Source: Malachius bipustulatus (Eukaryota; Arthropoda; Insecta; Coleoptera; Melyridae). From it: a stretch of DNA of 64,000 nt. A program made the position numbers and the translations under genes. This document shows, piece by piece, positions 11,129 to 20,268 of the stretch. The stretch spans positions 24,399,867-24,463,866 of the forward strand of contig OU342630.1 in the NCBI GenBank assembly GCA_910589415.1, written 5' to 3'. How positions within the stretch are numbered: the first letter of the stretch is position 1; each line of letters starts with the position of its first letter. The notes below the pieces were generated by a model. It saw nothing but the letters and a program-made list of their open reading frames with translations, did no database searches and was not told where the DNA came from.

Positions 11129-11426
11129 TTAAGATTAGGCAGCCCGACCCTTACCGACTTTTCCCCGTTCTCTCACGGCCCGGTAGAAATTAATTTGAAG
11201 CACGCTAGTTGTCCTGTTCTGGCAGAACATAACGCCGCCTCACGGTAGCAATTGCCGGTCTTAAATATTTTTTTTGTAAATAATTTTGTGTAGATATATT
11301 ATGCTTAGTTAGGTATTTAGGGATTACATTTTTTATTTTATTTTAGCTCCGATAAAGTATTTTCAGTTTTGTAAGTAGGGATTTTGTTTTGCTTCTTGTA
11401 TATATATTTTTATAACCGTAGAATAA
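11129..11426. other. Continuation of the GC-richer stretch, no clear gene
   Basis: Minus-strand frames are broken by stops. No recognised protein. Composition falls back to AT-rich after about 11260. Confidence 0.35.
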
Positions 11427-11606
11427 TTTTTTTTGTAGGTTGTATCAACTAGAAAAATAGTTTTGCTTTTCGCACACGTTACGTACGTCATTTGTTTCAT
11501 AAATTTAAACTTAGAATTTTTTTCGTAGGTCACAACTATCAGTAAAGTGATTTTGCTTTGCGCAGACGTCACGTACGTGTGTGTTTTCATAAATTTGTAC
11601 TTAGAA
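11427..11606. repeat. Two tandem copies of a 90-bp unit
   Basis: 11427-11516 and 11517-11606 align end to end. Each starts with a T-run and GTAGGT, contains TTTTGCTTT..CGCA.ACGT.ACGTACGT, and ends CATAAATTT..ACTTAGAA. Divergence is roughly 20 percent by eye. The minus-strand 103-codon ORF here is a translation of the repeat and not obviously a gene. Confidence 0.7.
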
Positions 11607-11849
11607 ATTTTTCCGAAAAACCGTAACGATTGTGACAATAAATTTTTGGTCCCCGTAAAGACGTTCATGTACATTTAGTTTTGTGGGCAAAACTCTGTAG
11701 ATTCGATAGTGATTCATTTCATGTTAATAAATAATAATTCATGAAAATTTGGGCTTTTCTGTTTTACCGAAATTTTCCCCTTAATTGACCGACGACACCG
11801 TCATAAACTAACCGAGAGTGAAGGAAAAGGTAAGAGACCCTCTCGTAGC
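11607..11849. other. Left flank of the DIRS insertion
   Basis: AT-rich sequence leading to CTCTCGTAGC, immediately before the DIRS left end. Not recognised. Confidence 0.4.
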
Positions 11850-11856
11850 AATTATA
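11850..11856. repeat. AATTATA at the left end of the DIRS element
   Basis: The same 7 bp occurs at 17166-17172 and once at the fused junction inside the internal complementary region. Likely recombinase crossover core. Confidence 0.55.
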
Positions 11857-11859
11857 TTC

Positions 11860-12019
11860 GCGTCCAGTCCGAATATATTACGTTAAGAATTCACTATGTA
11901 GTCCGCCCCTGGGCTACTCACCGTGCACCTTTAGCTGTTAAAAACGTCGAAGACGAGCGAAATCGGTCCTCTCTCTCTATCATCCCATGGTGTTCTCGCC
12001 CTGCCTATTGCTTCATTCG
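11860..12019 (+). repeat. Left inverted terminal repeat of the DIRS element
   Basis: 160 bp starting GCGTCCAGTCCGAATATATT and ending TTGCTTCATTCG. It pairs with 16955-17114 with no mismatch I could find by eye. Confidence 0.9.
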
Positions 12020-12193
12020 TTCTTGGTGCACTCACCCGTGCGGTCTCGTTTTGGTGCGTGCGTAGCGGCAGCATTCGCAAGCAAATCCACCAGCTGTTTA
12101 CCTTCGTGAAATCATCCCGACAAGGTTAAAGTATACAAATCCGTAAGTATAACACCCTGACTTTCTTTCTCCTTTTTTTAGGCAGCATACATT

Positions 12194-13684
12194 ATGCGAA
12201 AATCCCATAGAAAGTTTAGTAGGTCTCGAAGCAGATCGCCAAGGAACCGACTGTCTAGTTCTACAAATAGAGACCTACGCTGTAATCTGAATAGGTCAGA
12301 AAAGGACAGGGACATGAGAACGACCAAGCGACGGTCCCGCGAAGGCCACTCTCCGCGTGAAGTGGCTCGGCACAGTGTTGCGGACCGCTCTCGTTCCCGC
12401 TCTCGGCAACGCGAGGGTCGTCATCTGATTGAGACGAACTCGCATCGAGCTTCCCGCCGTCATAATAATAATTATACCACGGATGCTGAAGGTCGTTTTC
12501 TGAATGAAGCGACTTCATCCCGAAATACAGCTAACGGATCCTATTATAACTTTGGTGAAGATCCCTGCCAGAGTGGAGGGATTTCACACTCTTATTATTA
12601 TTCGGATTCCGAACACTCGGAGCCGCGAGGCCGGCGGCAACGCCGCAGCCCCAGTGTCGCGGTTTCCCTCTACAGCAGGACCAGTGCGAGTTCTCGACCG
12701 CCTCCTGTGCCTTCTGTTATTAAACGTCCGGCGCGTACACGTACCGACACTACCACCAGTACCAAGCCAGCCGGCGAGTCCGGTTGTGGTGACACACACA
12801 TTTACTCTAGTCGAGTTCCTCGAGTGTCGGCTGCGACAGGGCCGGCGTCAGAAATTCTCAGACTAAACAAGGTTCAGGAAGAAAGTTCTCCTGTTCTCGT
12901 TCTTCAGGAGGACATCGAACTTTCGGAAGAAACTCGTAATATTTTAGGTCCGGACCCTAGCATCCTCGTAAAACCGACCTTTACTTTGCATTCAGCCGTG
13001 GAGCCAATTTGGTCTCATATTCTATCCTTTGGCCTGTCCAAAGAGGAGTTGGATCCGCTGCTTACCAAGTATCCGGTTCCCGATAATTGTAAGCTTATTT
13101 CTCCTCCTAAAATAAACCCTGAGGTCGAATCTAGCATGAGCTCGTTGCATACCGCCAGGGATGAAACACATGTCCATTATCAGATTAAGCTGGGTAGAGT
13201 ATTGGGCATTCTAGCTCAGGCTATTAATGTCCTTCTGGAACACGAGGCAGACATTCCGAAGGACCTCAGAGAGAAAATGCTCGCGAGTACTGCAGACTCG
13301 GGGCGCGTCCTATGTGCGCTGTTCAATGAAATGTCGGCTAAGCGTCGGCAATTCCTGTTTCCTCTTATGAATAAACAGGTCAAAAATATTTTTGAAAAAA
13401 TCCCTCCAAGCGAATTTTTATTTGGCCCCAACATGGGTGAAAAAATCCAAGCACTAAAGGTAATGGAGAGAGTCGGAAAGGAAATTCGACCTCCTCAAAT
13501 TCCTATCCGCTCTAGTGGTCCTTCAAAAAGAAAGGGGGGAGGAATAGACACCAGGCCATACGCAGGGACAACGTCACGTGGGCAGTTAAACAGGAAACGC
13601 CCGTCCTACCTCAGGAGGGAGGTGAGGACAAACAAAGGGCGTCCCTCCTTTCCACGGACAACGCCGTCCAACAAGAAATACTAG
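12194..13684 (+). CDS. DIRS ORF1, Gag-like protein
   Basis: 496 codons from ATG. The first roughly 190 residues are rich in Ser and Arg (SRSRSRQREG-type runs), as in nucleic-acid-binding Gag proteins of DIRS elements. From about residue 273 a conserved-looking block reads WSHILSFGLSKEELDPLL, followed by KYPVPDNC and a region of helical heptads. The C-terminus is again basic (KRKGGG, RGQLNRKRPSYLRR). It presumably packages the RNA. The last 170 nt overlap the open frame of ORF2 in the -1 frame, with a candidate slippery run at 13531-13540. Function is inferred from position and composition. Confidence 0.8.
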   Translation: MRKSHRKFSRSRSRSPRNRLSSSTNRDLRCNLNRSEKDRDMRTTKRRSREGHSPREVARHSVADRSRSRSRQREGRHLIETNSHRASRRHNNNYTTDAEGRFLNEATSSRNTANGSYYNFGEDPCQSGGISHSYYYSDSEHSEPRGRRQRRSPSVAVSLYSRTSASSRPPPVPSVIKRPARTRTDTTTSTKPAGESGCGDTHIYSSRVPRVSAATGPASEILRLNKVQEESSPVLVLQEDIELSEETRNILGPDPSILVKPTFTLHSAVEPIWSHILSFGLSKEELDPLLTKYPVPDNCKLISPPKINPEVESSMSSLHTARDETHVHYQIKLGRVLGILAQAINVLLEHEADIPKDLREKMLASTADSGRVLCALFNEMSAKRRQFLFPLMNKQVKNIFEKIPPSEFLFGPNMGEKIQALKVMERVGKEIRPPQIPIRSSGPSKRKGGGIDTRPYAGTTSRGQLNRKRPSYLRREVRTNKGRPSFPRTTPSNKKY

Positions 13685-15606
13685 AGGTAAGTAACTCGGA
13701 GGTTTTTGCCGGGCGCCTTCAATATTATAAGTATGCTTGGGAAGCAATATCCACCAGTCCCACGGTGTTATCCTGGGTTAGCGGATACAAAATCACATTT
13801 CATACAAAACCAATGTCTTCTTCAGCCAGAACTTATAACTTTTCAACTGACGAAGGGATTTCAATGCGTCAAGCTATCAATGAGCTTCTGACACTGGGAG
13901 CTATTGAACGCTGTGAACCTTGTCCAGATCAATTCGTCTCTTCAATTTTTTTGGCCACTAAACCTTCTGGCAAGAAAAAATTCATTCTGAACCTTAAGAA
14001 TTTGAACAGATTCGTGATAGCACCTCACTTTAAAATGGAGGATCACAGAACAGTTTTACGATTGATCCGTCCAGGTTCTTTTATGACCACAGTTGACTTG
14101 AAAGATGCTTATTTCTCAATACCGGTACATCGCGATTTCCGTAAATTTTTGAGGTTCACCTTTAATCATTGCCTGTATGAATTTACCTGCGTACCATTTG
14201 GACTCTCGTCAGCTCCCTTCTGTTTTACGAAACTTATGAAGCCCATAGTTTCTTATTTACGCCAAGGTGGCATTATTTGCGTCAACTATTTAGACGACTT
14301 TCTCATTTTTGGCACCTCATTTGAGGATTGCCAACGAAACACACAAACGGTTGTCACCCTTCTAGAATCTCTTGGATTCACAATTAATAGGGAAAAAAGT
14401 CGTTTAGTCCCTTGTACTTCACAGGTATTTCTGGGGTTCATCTTTGATTCTTCCAAAATGAAAATAAGCCTCCCACAAGGAAAGAAAGAAACTGTCTACA
14501 AGTGGGCCAGGTATTTCCAGACCACATCCACTTGTAAAATCAGAGACTTTGCCAAATTCATTGGCACATTAGTCTCTGTTTGCCCCGCCGTTAAGTACGG
14601 CTGGCTCTATATTAGACCATTGGAGCGAGAGAAGTTCCTAACCCTTTCCAGGTACAATATGAATTTTGACGCTACGATGGCCATTTCTCGTAATTTATTT
14701 CACTCTTTACGCTGGTGGGAGAACACAATCAATAAATCCTTTAATGATATTAAAAGTGACAGGTTTCGAGTGGAAATTTTTACGGATGCTTCGTTGACAG
14801 GCTGGGGAGCCTGTTGTAACGGTGAAACGACTCACGGTTTCTGGAGTGACTCGGAAAAGAAATTTCATATAAATTTTTTGGAACTACAAGCCATTTTTTA
14901 TGGCTTAAAGTGTTTTGCAACTAATCTTTCCAATTGTAATATTCTCTTACGCTGCGATAACACCACTGCGATATCCTATATTAATAAAATGGGTAGTATT
15001 CGATTTCAAGAATCGTATAGGCTAACAAAGGAGATATGGCAGTGGTGTGAACAGAGGAATATTTGGATATTTACTTCCTATATCAGTTCACGAGATAATT
15101 TCATAGCAGACAGAGAGTCACGCCAGACCAGTTTCGAAACCGAATGGTCGTTATCACAAAAGGCTTTCGTAAAAATAACGAAACATTTGGGGCAGCCAGA
15201 CGTAGACCTCTTTGCCTCTCATATTAATCACAAATGTGATAAATACGTGTCATGGCGAAGAGATCCAACTTCATTTGCGGTCGACGCGTTTACGCTTAAT
15301 TGGGAAAATACTAACTTTTATGCGTTCCCACCATTTTCGCTTATCTTAAGAGCATTGCAAAAAATAATTCAGGATAACGCCGAGGGAATTATGGTAGTAC
15401 CCTATTGGACCTCGCAACCGTGGTATCCCCTTTTTTCCGAATTAATAGTTGGAAAAATGCTTTTCTTGCAACCCTCCCCTGATTTATTGTCTTCTCCTTC
15501 TAGGAAGAGCCACCCATTGGCACAACAGCTTACCCTGGTGGCCGCAAAATTATCAGGGACTCATTCTTACGAAGGAAAGTTCCAGAGTCTGCCATCGACA
15601 CACTGA
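13516..15606 (+). CDS. DIRS ORF2, reverse transcriptase / RNase H
   Basis: The frame is open from 13516. The first start-like codon is GTG at 13765 (613 codons) and the first ATG is at 13813, but conserved-looking sequence (FAGRLQYYKYAW) lies upstream of both, so entry by frameshift or re-initiation from ORF1 is likely. Numbering from 13765: RT palm motif TTVDLKDAYFSIP, then YLDD at 175-178. RNase H carries D341 (FTDAS), E373 (LELQA), D398 (RCDNTTA) and D449 (IAD). The C-terminal part (PDVDLFASHINHKCDKYVSW, then NFYAFPPF) is the conserved tail of DIRS RT polyproteins. No internal stops. It makes the cDNA of the element. Confidence 0.9.
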   Translation, partial: WSFKKKGGRNRHQAIRRDNVTWAVKQETPVLPQEGGEDKQRASLLSTDNAVQQEILEVSNSEVFAGRLQYYKYAWEAISTSPTVLSWVSGYKITFHTKPMSSSARTYNFSTDEGISMRQAINELLTLGAIERCEPCPDQFVSSIFLATKPSGKKKFILNLKNLNRFVIAPHFKMEDHRTVLRLIRPGSFMTTVDLKDAYFSIPVHRDFRKFLRFTFNHCLYEFTCVPFGLSSAPFCFTKLMKPIVSYLRQGGIICVNYLDDFLIFGTSFEDCQRNTQTVVTLLESLGFTINREKSRLVPCTSQVFLGFIFDSSKMKISLPQGKKETVYKWARYFQTTSTCKIRDFAKFIGTLVSVCPAVKYGWLYIRPLEREKFLTLSRYNMNFDATMAISRNLFHSLRWWENTINKSFNDIKSDRFRVEIFTDASLTGWGACCNGETTHGFWSDSEKKFHINFLELQAIFYGLKCFATNLSNCNILLRCDNTTAISYINKMGSIRFQESYRLTKEIWQWCEQRNIWIFTSYISSRDNFIADRESRQTSFETEWSLSQKAFVKITKHLGQPDVDLFASHINHKCDKYVSWRRDPTSFAVDAFTLNWENTNFYAFPPFSLILRALQKIIQDNAEGIMVVPYWTSQPWYPLFSELIVGKMLFLQPSPDLLSSPSRKSHPLAQQLTLVAAKLSGTHSYEGKFQSLPSTH
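13531..13540 (+). promoter_or_regulatory. Candidate -1 frameshift site between ORF1 and ORF2
   Basis: In the ORF1 frame the codons read AGA AAG GGG GGA, giving A-AAG-GGG and G-GGG-GGA slip options. A -1 shift here enters the ORF2 frame, which opens only 15 nt upstream. A downstream structure was not evaluated. Confidence 0.35.
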
Positions 15607-16523
15607 TCGCATCTATTTCCGAATCGACATTAAGGCAATATAACTCAACGTACCGCTTGTGGTGGACATTTTGCAAAGAGGAACAAATTCCACTTTACCT
15701 AGCATCAAACCATGCTGTACTTTCCTTCTTACAAAAAAGCTCAGAGGAGCATAATTACAAGTATGGAGCCGTTAATTCGCACAGGTCAGCACTAAGTTTA
15801 ATTTTACCAACTGACCTTGGGGCGGATCCTCTTGTTAAAAGATTCATGAGGGGCATTTCTCGTTTAAGGCCATCCCGGCCCAGGTACACATCTACATGGG
15901 ATCCGCAGACCTTGTTCTCATATATCGAAAAATTGCCGAGCGCCTTGAACATGCTGCAACTTTCTCAAAAGTTAGTAATGCTCCTAGCTTTGATCACAGG
16001 GGGAAGACTCCAAACCATAGCTCTCATTAGACTTTCTAACATCAGGGTGGATCCTACGGAAATTCAGATCAATATAACAGATCCAATTAAGACTTCGGCC
16101 AGAAACCATGAGCAGCCCACTTTGCACATACCTTTCTATAACGAAAATCCACGTTTGTGCGTCGCAACCACATTGAAAAATTATATTGAGGCTACAAAAC
16201 CCTTTAGAGCAATTGACCAGGATTTCCTTTTTCTAACGACTAAAAGACCTTACAAAATTGCTAACAAACAAACACTTAGCCGATGGGTAAAGCAAATGCT
16301 CTCATCAGCGGGGATTGATACTTCATACTTCAGACCTCATTCCACTCGCCATTCATCAACGTCTGCGGCCCTCAGACAGGGAGTGTCGTTAGAAACAATC
16401 TGTAAGACAGCCGGGTGGTCCGAAAGGACATCCACCTTTGCAAAGTTTTACAACCGCCGCCTATCTGACAAAACAATTTTTGCCAAAGCGGTCATGGGTC
16501 TACCCACTGTTACCCAAGAATAG
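15504..16523 (+). CDS. DIRS ORF3, tyrosine recombinase
   Basis: The frame is open from 15504 (339 codons) and overlaps the end of ORF2 by about 100 nt in the -1 frame; no ATG lies near the start of the domain. Numbering from 15504, the N-terminal SAM-like domain includes ESTLRQYNSTYRLWWTFC. The catalytic domain has Arg168 (TGGRLQT), His279 and Arg282 (HSTRH), Trp305 (GWSER) and the nucleophile Tyr316 (FYNRR). All catalytic positions of the family are present. It replaces the DDE integrase of LTR elements and should integrate a circular cDNA without target duplication. Confidence 0.92.
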   Translation, partial: EEPPIGTTAYPGGRKIIRDSFLRRKVPESAIDTLIASISESTLRQYNSTYRLWWTFCKEEQIPLYLASNHAVLSFLQKSSEEHNYKYGAVNSHRSALSLILPTDLGADPLVKRFMRGISRLRPSRPRYTSTWDPQTLFSYIEKLPSALNMLQLSQKLVMLLALITGGRLQTIALIRLSNIRVDPTEIQINITDPIKTSARNHEQPTLHIPFYNENPRLCVATTLKNYIEATKPFRAIDQDFLFLTTKRPYKIANKQTLSRWVKQMLSSAGIDTSYFRPHSTRHSSTSAALRQGVSLETICKTAGWSERTSTFAKFYNRRLSDKTIFAKAVMGLPTVTQE

Positions 16524-16754
16524 ATCTGTTTTGTTTTGCAAAATAAAATATTAAGTTTCTGATTGTTTAGTACCTACTTATAATACGGGTGAAATAATTT
16601 TTAGTTTGAACCATAATATGTTACGTTATTCCCATAGAATAATCTATTTTTGTTTCGTTATTCAATACAATTTTGATATTGAAACATAATTCTTTTCTTA
16701 CCTATATCTTTTCTCTGTTCATTAATTCGCAACACTTTAATGAATCTTCAAACA
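16524..16754 (+). other. DIRS 3' untranslated segment
   Basis: AT-rich sequence between the recombinase stop and the internal complementary region. An AATAAA-like hexamer (AAAATAAAATATT) lies 20 nt after the stop codon. Confidence 0.6.
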
Positions 16755-16879
16755 ACTACATAGTGAATTCTTAACGTAATATATTCGGACTGGACGCGAA
16801 TATAATTAATCGATCAAACGAACTTACCTGAAGTGAAGTTCGATCGTAATTATATGAAGCGTCCAGTCCGAATATATTA
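16755..16879 (-). repeat. DIRS internal complementary region
   Basis: 125 bp. The first part is the complement of the left end (11850-11902) and the remainder is the complement of the right end (17094-17172), so the two element ends appear here fused, as in the circle junction. This is the template-joining structure used in DIRS replication. Confidence 0.88.
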
Positions 16880-16954
16880 TCGTCCCTGCCCACCCTCCCG
16901 GTGTTGCGCCAAGGGTACCTTTCTCAATTAATAAACAGGAGCCTACCTTTGAAC

Positions 16955-17114
16955 CGAATGAAGCAATAGGCAGGGCGAGAACACCATGGGATGATAGAGA
17001 GAGAGGACCGATTTCGCTCGTCTTCGACGTTTTTAACAGCTAAAGGTGCACGGTGAGTAGCCCAGGGGCGGACTACATAGTGAATTCTTAACGTAATATA
17101 TTCGGACTGGACGC
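16955..17114 (-). repeat. Right inverted terminal repeat of the DIRS element
   Basis: 160 bp complementary to 11860-12019. It is followed by a right-end-specific extension to about 17172. Confidence 0.9.
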
Positions 17115-17165
17115 TTCATATAATTACGATCGAACTTCACTTCAGGTAAGTTCGTTTGATCGATT

Positions 17166-17172
17166 AATTATA
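17166..17172. repeat. AATTATA at the right end of the DIRS element
   Basis: Identical to 11850-11856; the outermost element sequence on this side. Confidence 0.55.
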
Positions 17173-17578
17173 ATAGCCAGCCGCATAACAGCACCAGCAC
17201 CGACACCGCCGAGTAATATCAACTCGCTTACAGCTACGCTCGTATAAGGGGAAGCCCGGCATTCCTTCGAGGAGGCGCCTAAAGACCGCTCTCCCGAACA
17301 CCATTGCAACGGCGATAACTTCAAACGGCCCCTGGCTTTCCTCTCTTCTTCACTGAGCTACCCTAAGGACCAAGATGCGCCAAACGTATCGTTTTTGTGA
17401 CCTCAGGTAATTGGGAATACAAATTAGCGAGAAGAATTCCCCGGGGGAACACACCTCCAGAAAAAAGCTGGCGTCCGAGCAACCCGTGGTAACACCGACG
17501 CGACCGTAACCGTGAAGATTCCCAGAAGCCGGAGCTCGTCACAGTACGATTAAGTTTAAAAGTCATATGTGACGTCAT
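17173..17578 (-). other. GC-richer right flank of the DIRS insertion with unrecognised small ORFs
   Basis: Two minus-strand ORFs, 17363-17578 (71 codons) and 17142-17324 (60 codons), lie in sequence that is GC-richer than the surroundings, like 10.5-11.2 kb on the other side of the DIRS element. The second ends in a Gly/Ala/Val stretch (LILLGGVGAGAVMRLA) that could be membrane-associated. It reads into the DIRS end, so its last codons are not original. No family was recognised. The block is probably the same disrupted element as 10514-11128. Confidence 0.3.
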
Positions 17579-18359
17579 ACTAACCGTCCGAATTAAGGTT
17601 ATTCATTTCACCAGAAAATGTTAAACAGTTCAATTTCAAGGTGTGAATTATTGAAGGAATCATTCAAACAATGAATTGAATGGTTTAAGTCAGTTTGACA
17701 GCCGCATCTCTCCGTGTTCTATCGGTACTTCAATAGAAACTGGCTCCGGCTCTAGGAACTGAACCTAGGCAGATAATGCCTACTCTCTGTATACTGAGAG
17801 TTGTCCGTTGTCATGCCACACTGATTCTGACTAAACAATTTCATTTAATTCGATTTGAATCGTACACTTATTTCTAAGTCGAACCAGATGTGGTATCGCA
17901 GTTCGTGTCAGTGGCGTGTGTTGAGGAATAATGAATATCCTACAAATATATTATTTCGACAAGTTATTGACGAAGTAGAGCCTTGCAACTTTTTGATAAC
18001 AAATATATATAATGCAAGTAAATAAGAATGATAATAATTATTGTTATCATCATGATAGAAATATCATGTCACCTACCTGCTGGTTGCCGTTTAAAAGAAA
18101 GAATAACACCTCCGTTTTCTTATTTGCAAGTAAAATATTCCAGCAATTTGACCACAAGACCACGTACTAGGGAGTTCAATCGTTTCCCAGGCAAAGCAAG
18201 GAAATAGATTTTTAGGCATTCGAGCAATTATAATAAGCTACTCATAGTTTATCACAGGACAATAGCACAGGACACAGGTAATTCTGCTAATTTCGTATTA
18301 AAAACGTTTCAAATCACAAGACAAACCTTATTAGTATATTTACCGCTGACACTGACACT

Positions 18360-19176
18360 AAGGTAAACTGGGGCAACTGGATCATGATTTTACAACAGCT
18401 GATGTGGTTGATGAATTTGAACTTATTTAATTCGAATAAGACTTGTTAAAATTAACTTCTGAATGTGTAGGGATCTTAAACAAGTCTACCTGTAAGAGAT
18501 ACGCGTACCTTAAATTTATAATGCAATATGGTAATAAGTAAAATAATTAAAATAATTTTTTTATTTTTTTCGCGCTCCTGGGTCCAGTTACCTCAGTAGA
18601 GTGGGGCAACTGGACCTGCTTTGTCTATTTTGTAGGCAAGATAATTGAATTCAATATGAGGTATCTGGGCCTGTTTTAGGCTGTGTCTATGGCTTGTCCA
18701 CTGAGTGTTGTCCGGTGAGTTTCCACACTGATCCTGACTATAAACGATTTAATTTTTTATGTTTTAATTCGTAAAATTATAATAATTGATTTATATTATA
18801 ATTATAATATTTATTATTAATATAATTATATAAATATTATAATACAATAATTGATTTGATTCGTACAATTAAAATAATTAGAATTAGTACGAATTAAAAC
18901 ATAAAAAATTAAATCGTTTATAGTCAGGATAAGTGTGGCATCTCACCGGACAACACTCAGTGGACAAGCCATATGTTGGGTACCATGTCAAAGATTTCAG
19001 ATTTTGTATCAATTTACTCTACTTAGAGGTGTTGCAATGTTGATATTCATTGTTCTGACAAGTTAACAGGCTGATACACCGTAGCCACCTGTTTGAATAT
19101 GTTCGTGGCAGCAGATTAGAAAATGACAGACCCATGGCCCACTTACCCCCTGGGCCCAGTTGCCCCAGCTTACCTT
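18360..19176. mobile_element. Nested DNA transposon C
   Basis: Inverted ends AAGGTAAACTGGGGCAACTGG and CCAGTTGCCCCAGCTTACCTT bound 817 bp, flanked on both sides by ACT (18357-18359 and 19177-19179). The paralogue at 37.8 kb lacks this insert and has the uninterrupted site, confirming the borders. It has no coding content apart from palindrome D within. The superfamily is unassigned; a 3-bp duplication is compatible with several. Confidence 0.75.
18691..18970. repeat. Nested palindromic MITE D, 280 bp
   Basis: GGCTTGTCCACTGAGTGTTG at the left is mirrored at the right, and complementarity runs through the whole element to an AT-only centre near 18830. The terminal CACTGAGTGTTGTC block is shared with the ends of elements A and B, so D is probably a MITE mobilised by the same transposase family. 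Confidence 0.75.
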
Positions 19177-19425
19177 ACTGATAGTAGCGACGACAATCTT
19201 ATCGTAATATCGTATCAATCTAAGCGTATCAAGACGCGAGTCGATACTTCCGTCTCACTCTCGCTCATCTTTTTAGAATTGCAGACGATTCAAACGTATT
19301 TCTGACAATACGTCCCATTTTAACTCGATTGACTATGCAATGCAATAGAAGGAGTAAGAAACATAACGAGATGATGTATCCTTAGTTATCACAACAAACA
19401 AGTCTCAGTGTACCAAGTATAGGTT

Positions 19426-19913
19426 ATATGCTTGATCCGGTGCCTCATATTACCTATATGATTTCTGACTCAACTTTTGTATTGCTACTGTGTGTCATTT
19501 TCTAGCGTTTTTTGTTTTTCTGGTGGGTATATTAATTATTGTGTGTATCTTTCAGTGCAATACCAGATGATGTAATAATAATAAAAAATTCCGCCTGAAG
19601 CTATTTTCGGATGTTATATACAAGTGAAGCGACGAGTGCCTATTCGCATTCAGTTACAGCTGGTTCACCATACAGTTCACCATATCCAGTTGGTTTTTAC
19701 AAATGTAGAACCATGTTATAACAAAGATCGTTTCTCCCTAGAACTGATGTGCTTTGGAATTCGCTACCGCGGGACATCTCCTACTCCCTGGTCTACACCT
19801 TTCATCAGTTTTAATTGTGGGTGAACAAGTATTAACTAAACATACTAACCTACCTGCACATAATTCCAAGACACGGAAGGGCTGATAGTTAAGGCTTCGT
19901 TAAGGCCTTAAGG
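19426..19913. other. Spacer without recognisable gene
   Basis: One 66-codon ORF (19624-19824) starting near a run of CACCATACAGTTCACCAT-type repeats; no recognisable domain. Confidence 0.4.
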
Positions 19914-20268
19914 CTTAATTGGAGGTACAAATAAGGAGGGGAGTCCAATTCACATCGGGTCGTAAACGTTTCGTTTTCGAGATACAAGGTGTTAAAGTTA
20001 TGTTAAAAAATATCACCCTGTAGATTTGATATTCGAAATTGGCACGCCAAATGGTATAAACTCTCAATTGTAATATCTGTGCCTAATTTCAGTTGAGTTT
20101 CTTGTGAAGTGTAGATTCTATGAGAAAAACACTTGAAAAAAATTAAAACTTTAACACCCTGTATCTCGAAAACGAAACGTTGAAACGTTTGCCGACCCCA
20201 TGTTTATTGGACTTTTTTTCTTAAAATTACTTAAGGAATCTCCCCTCTTCATTTGTACCTCCAATTAA
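19914..20268. repeat. Foldback element, about 355 bp
   Basis: The left end CTTAATTGGAGGTACAAAT is mirrored by ATTTGTACCTCCAATTAAG. Inner blocks AAACGTTTCGTTTTCGAG and CTCGAAAACGAAACGTT pair as well. Non-coding. Confidence 0.75.

Larger units (their letters stand above)
11850..17172 (+). mobile_element. DIRS-type tyrosine-recombinase retrotransposon, structurally complete
   Basis: This 5.3-kb element has the DIRS hallmarks: a Gag-like ORF1; an ORF2 with reverse transcriptase, RNase H and a DIRS-specific C-terminal domain; an ORF3 tyrosine recombinase in place of an integrase; 160-bp inverted terminal repeats (11860-12019 and 16955-17114); and an internal complementary region (16755-16879) matching both outer ends. 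The ends extend beyond the ITR match, to about 11850 and 17172, and both carry AATTATA. No conventional target duplication is expected for this class, because integration uses a circular intermediate and recombinase crossover. All three frames are open and the ITRs match closely, so the copy looks recent. Confidence 0.93.
17791..19425 (-). mobile_element. DDE-type DNA transposon relic B (paralogue of 37.6-39.4 kb)
   Basis: The outer ends match the element at 37587-39405 in reverse orientation. The left end reads ACTGAGAGTTGTCCGTTG. The right end includes TATCCTTAGTTATCACAACA. Between the ends, hundreds of bases align with the paralogue, including the segment for a putative first transposase exon on the minus strand near 18080-18200, broken here. 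The copy is interrupted by element C (18360-19176). The superfamily is uncertain; the N-terminal peptide resembles insect DDE/Tc1-like transposases. Confidence 0.6.

Noticed and set aside
11363..11674. 103-codon minus-strand ORF with internal repeats
   Set aside because: The protein repeats simply mirror the 90-bp DNA tandem duplication; no independent sign of coding.
12143..12181. Consensus splice donor GTAAGT and polypyrimidine-AG acceptor just before DIRS ORF1
   Set aside because: The implied intron is only 39 nt, shorter than normal insect introns, and it lies outside the coding region.
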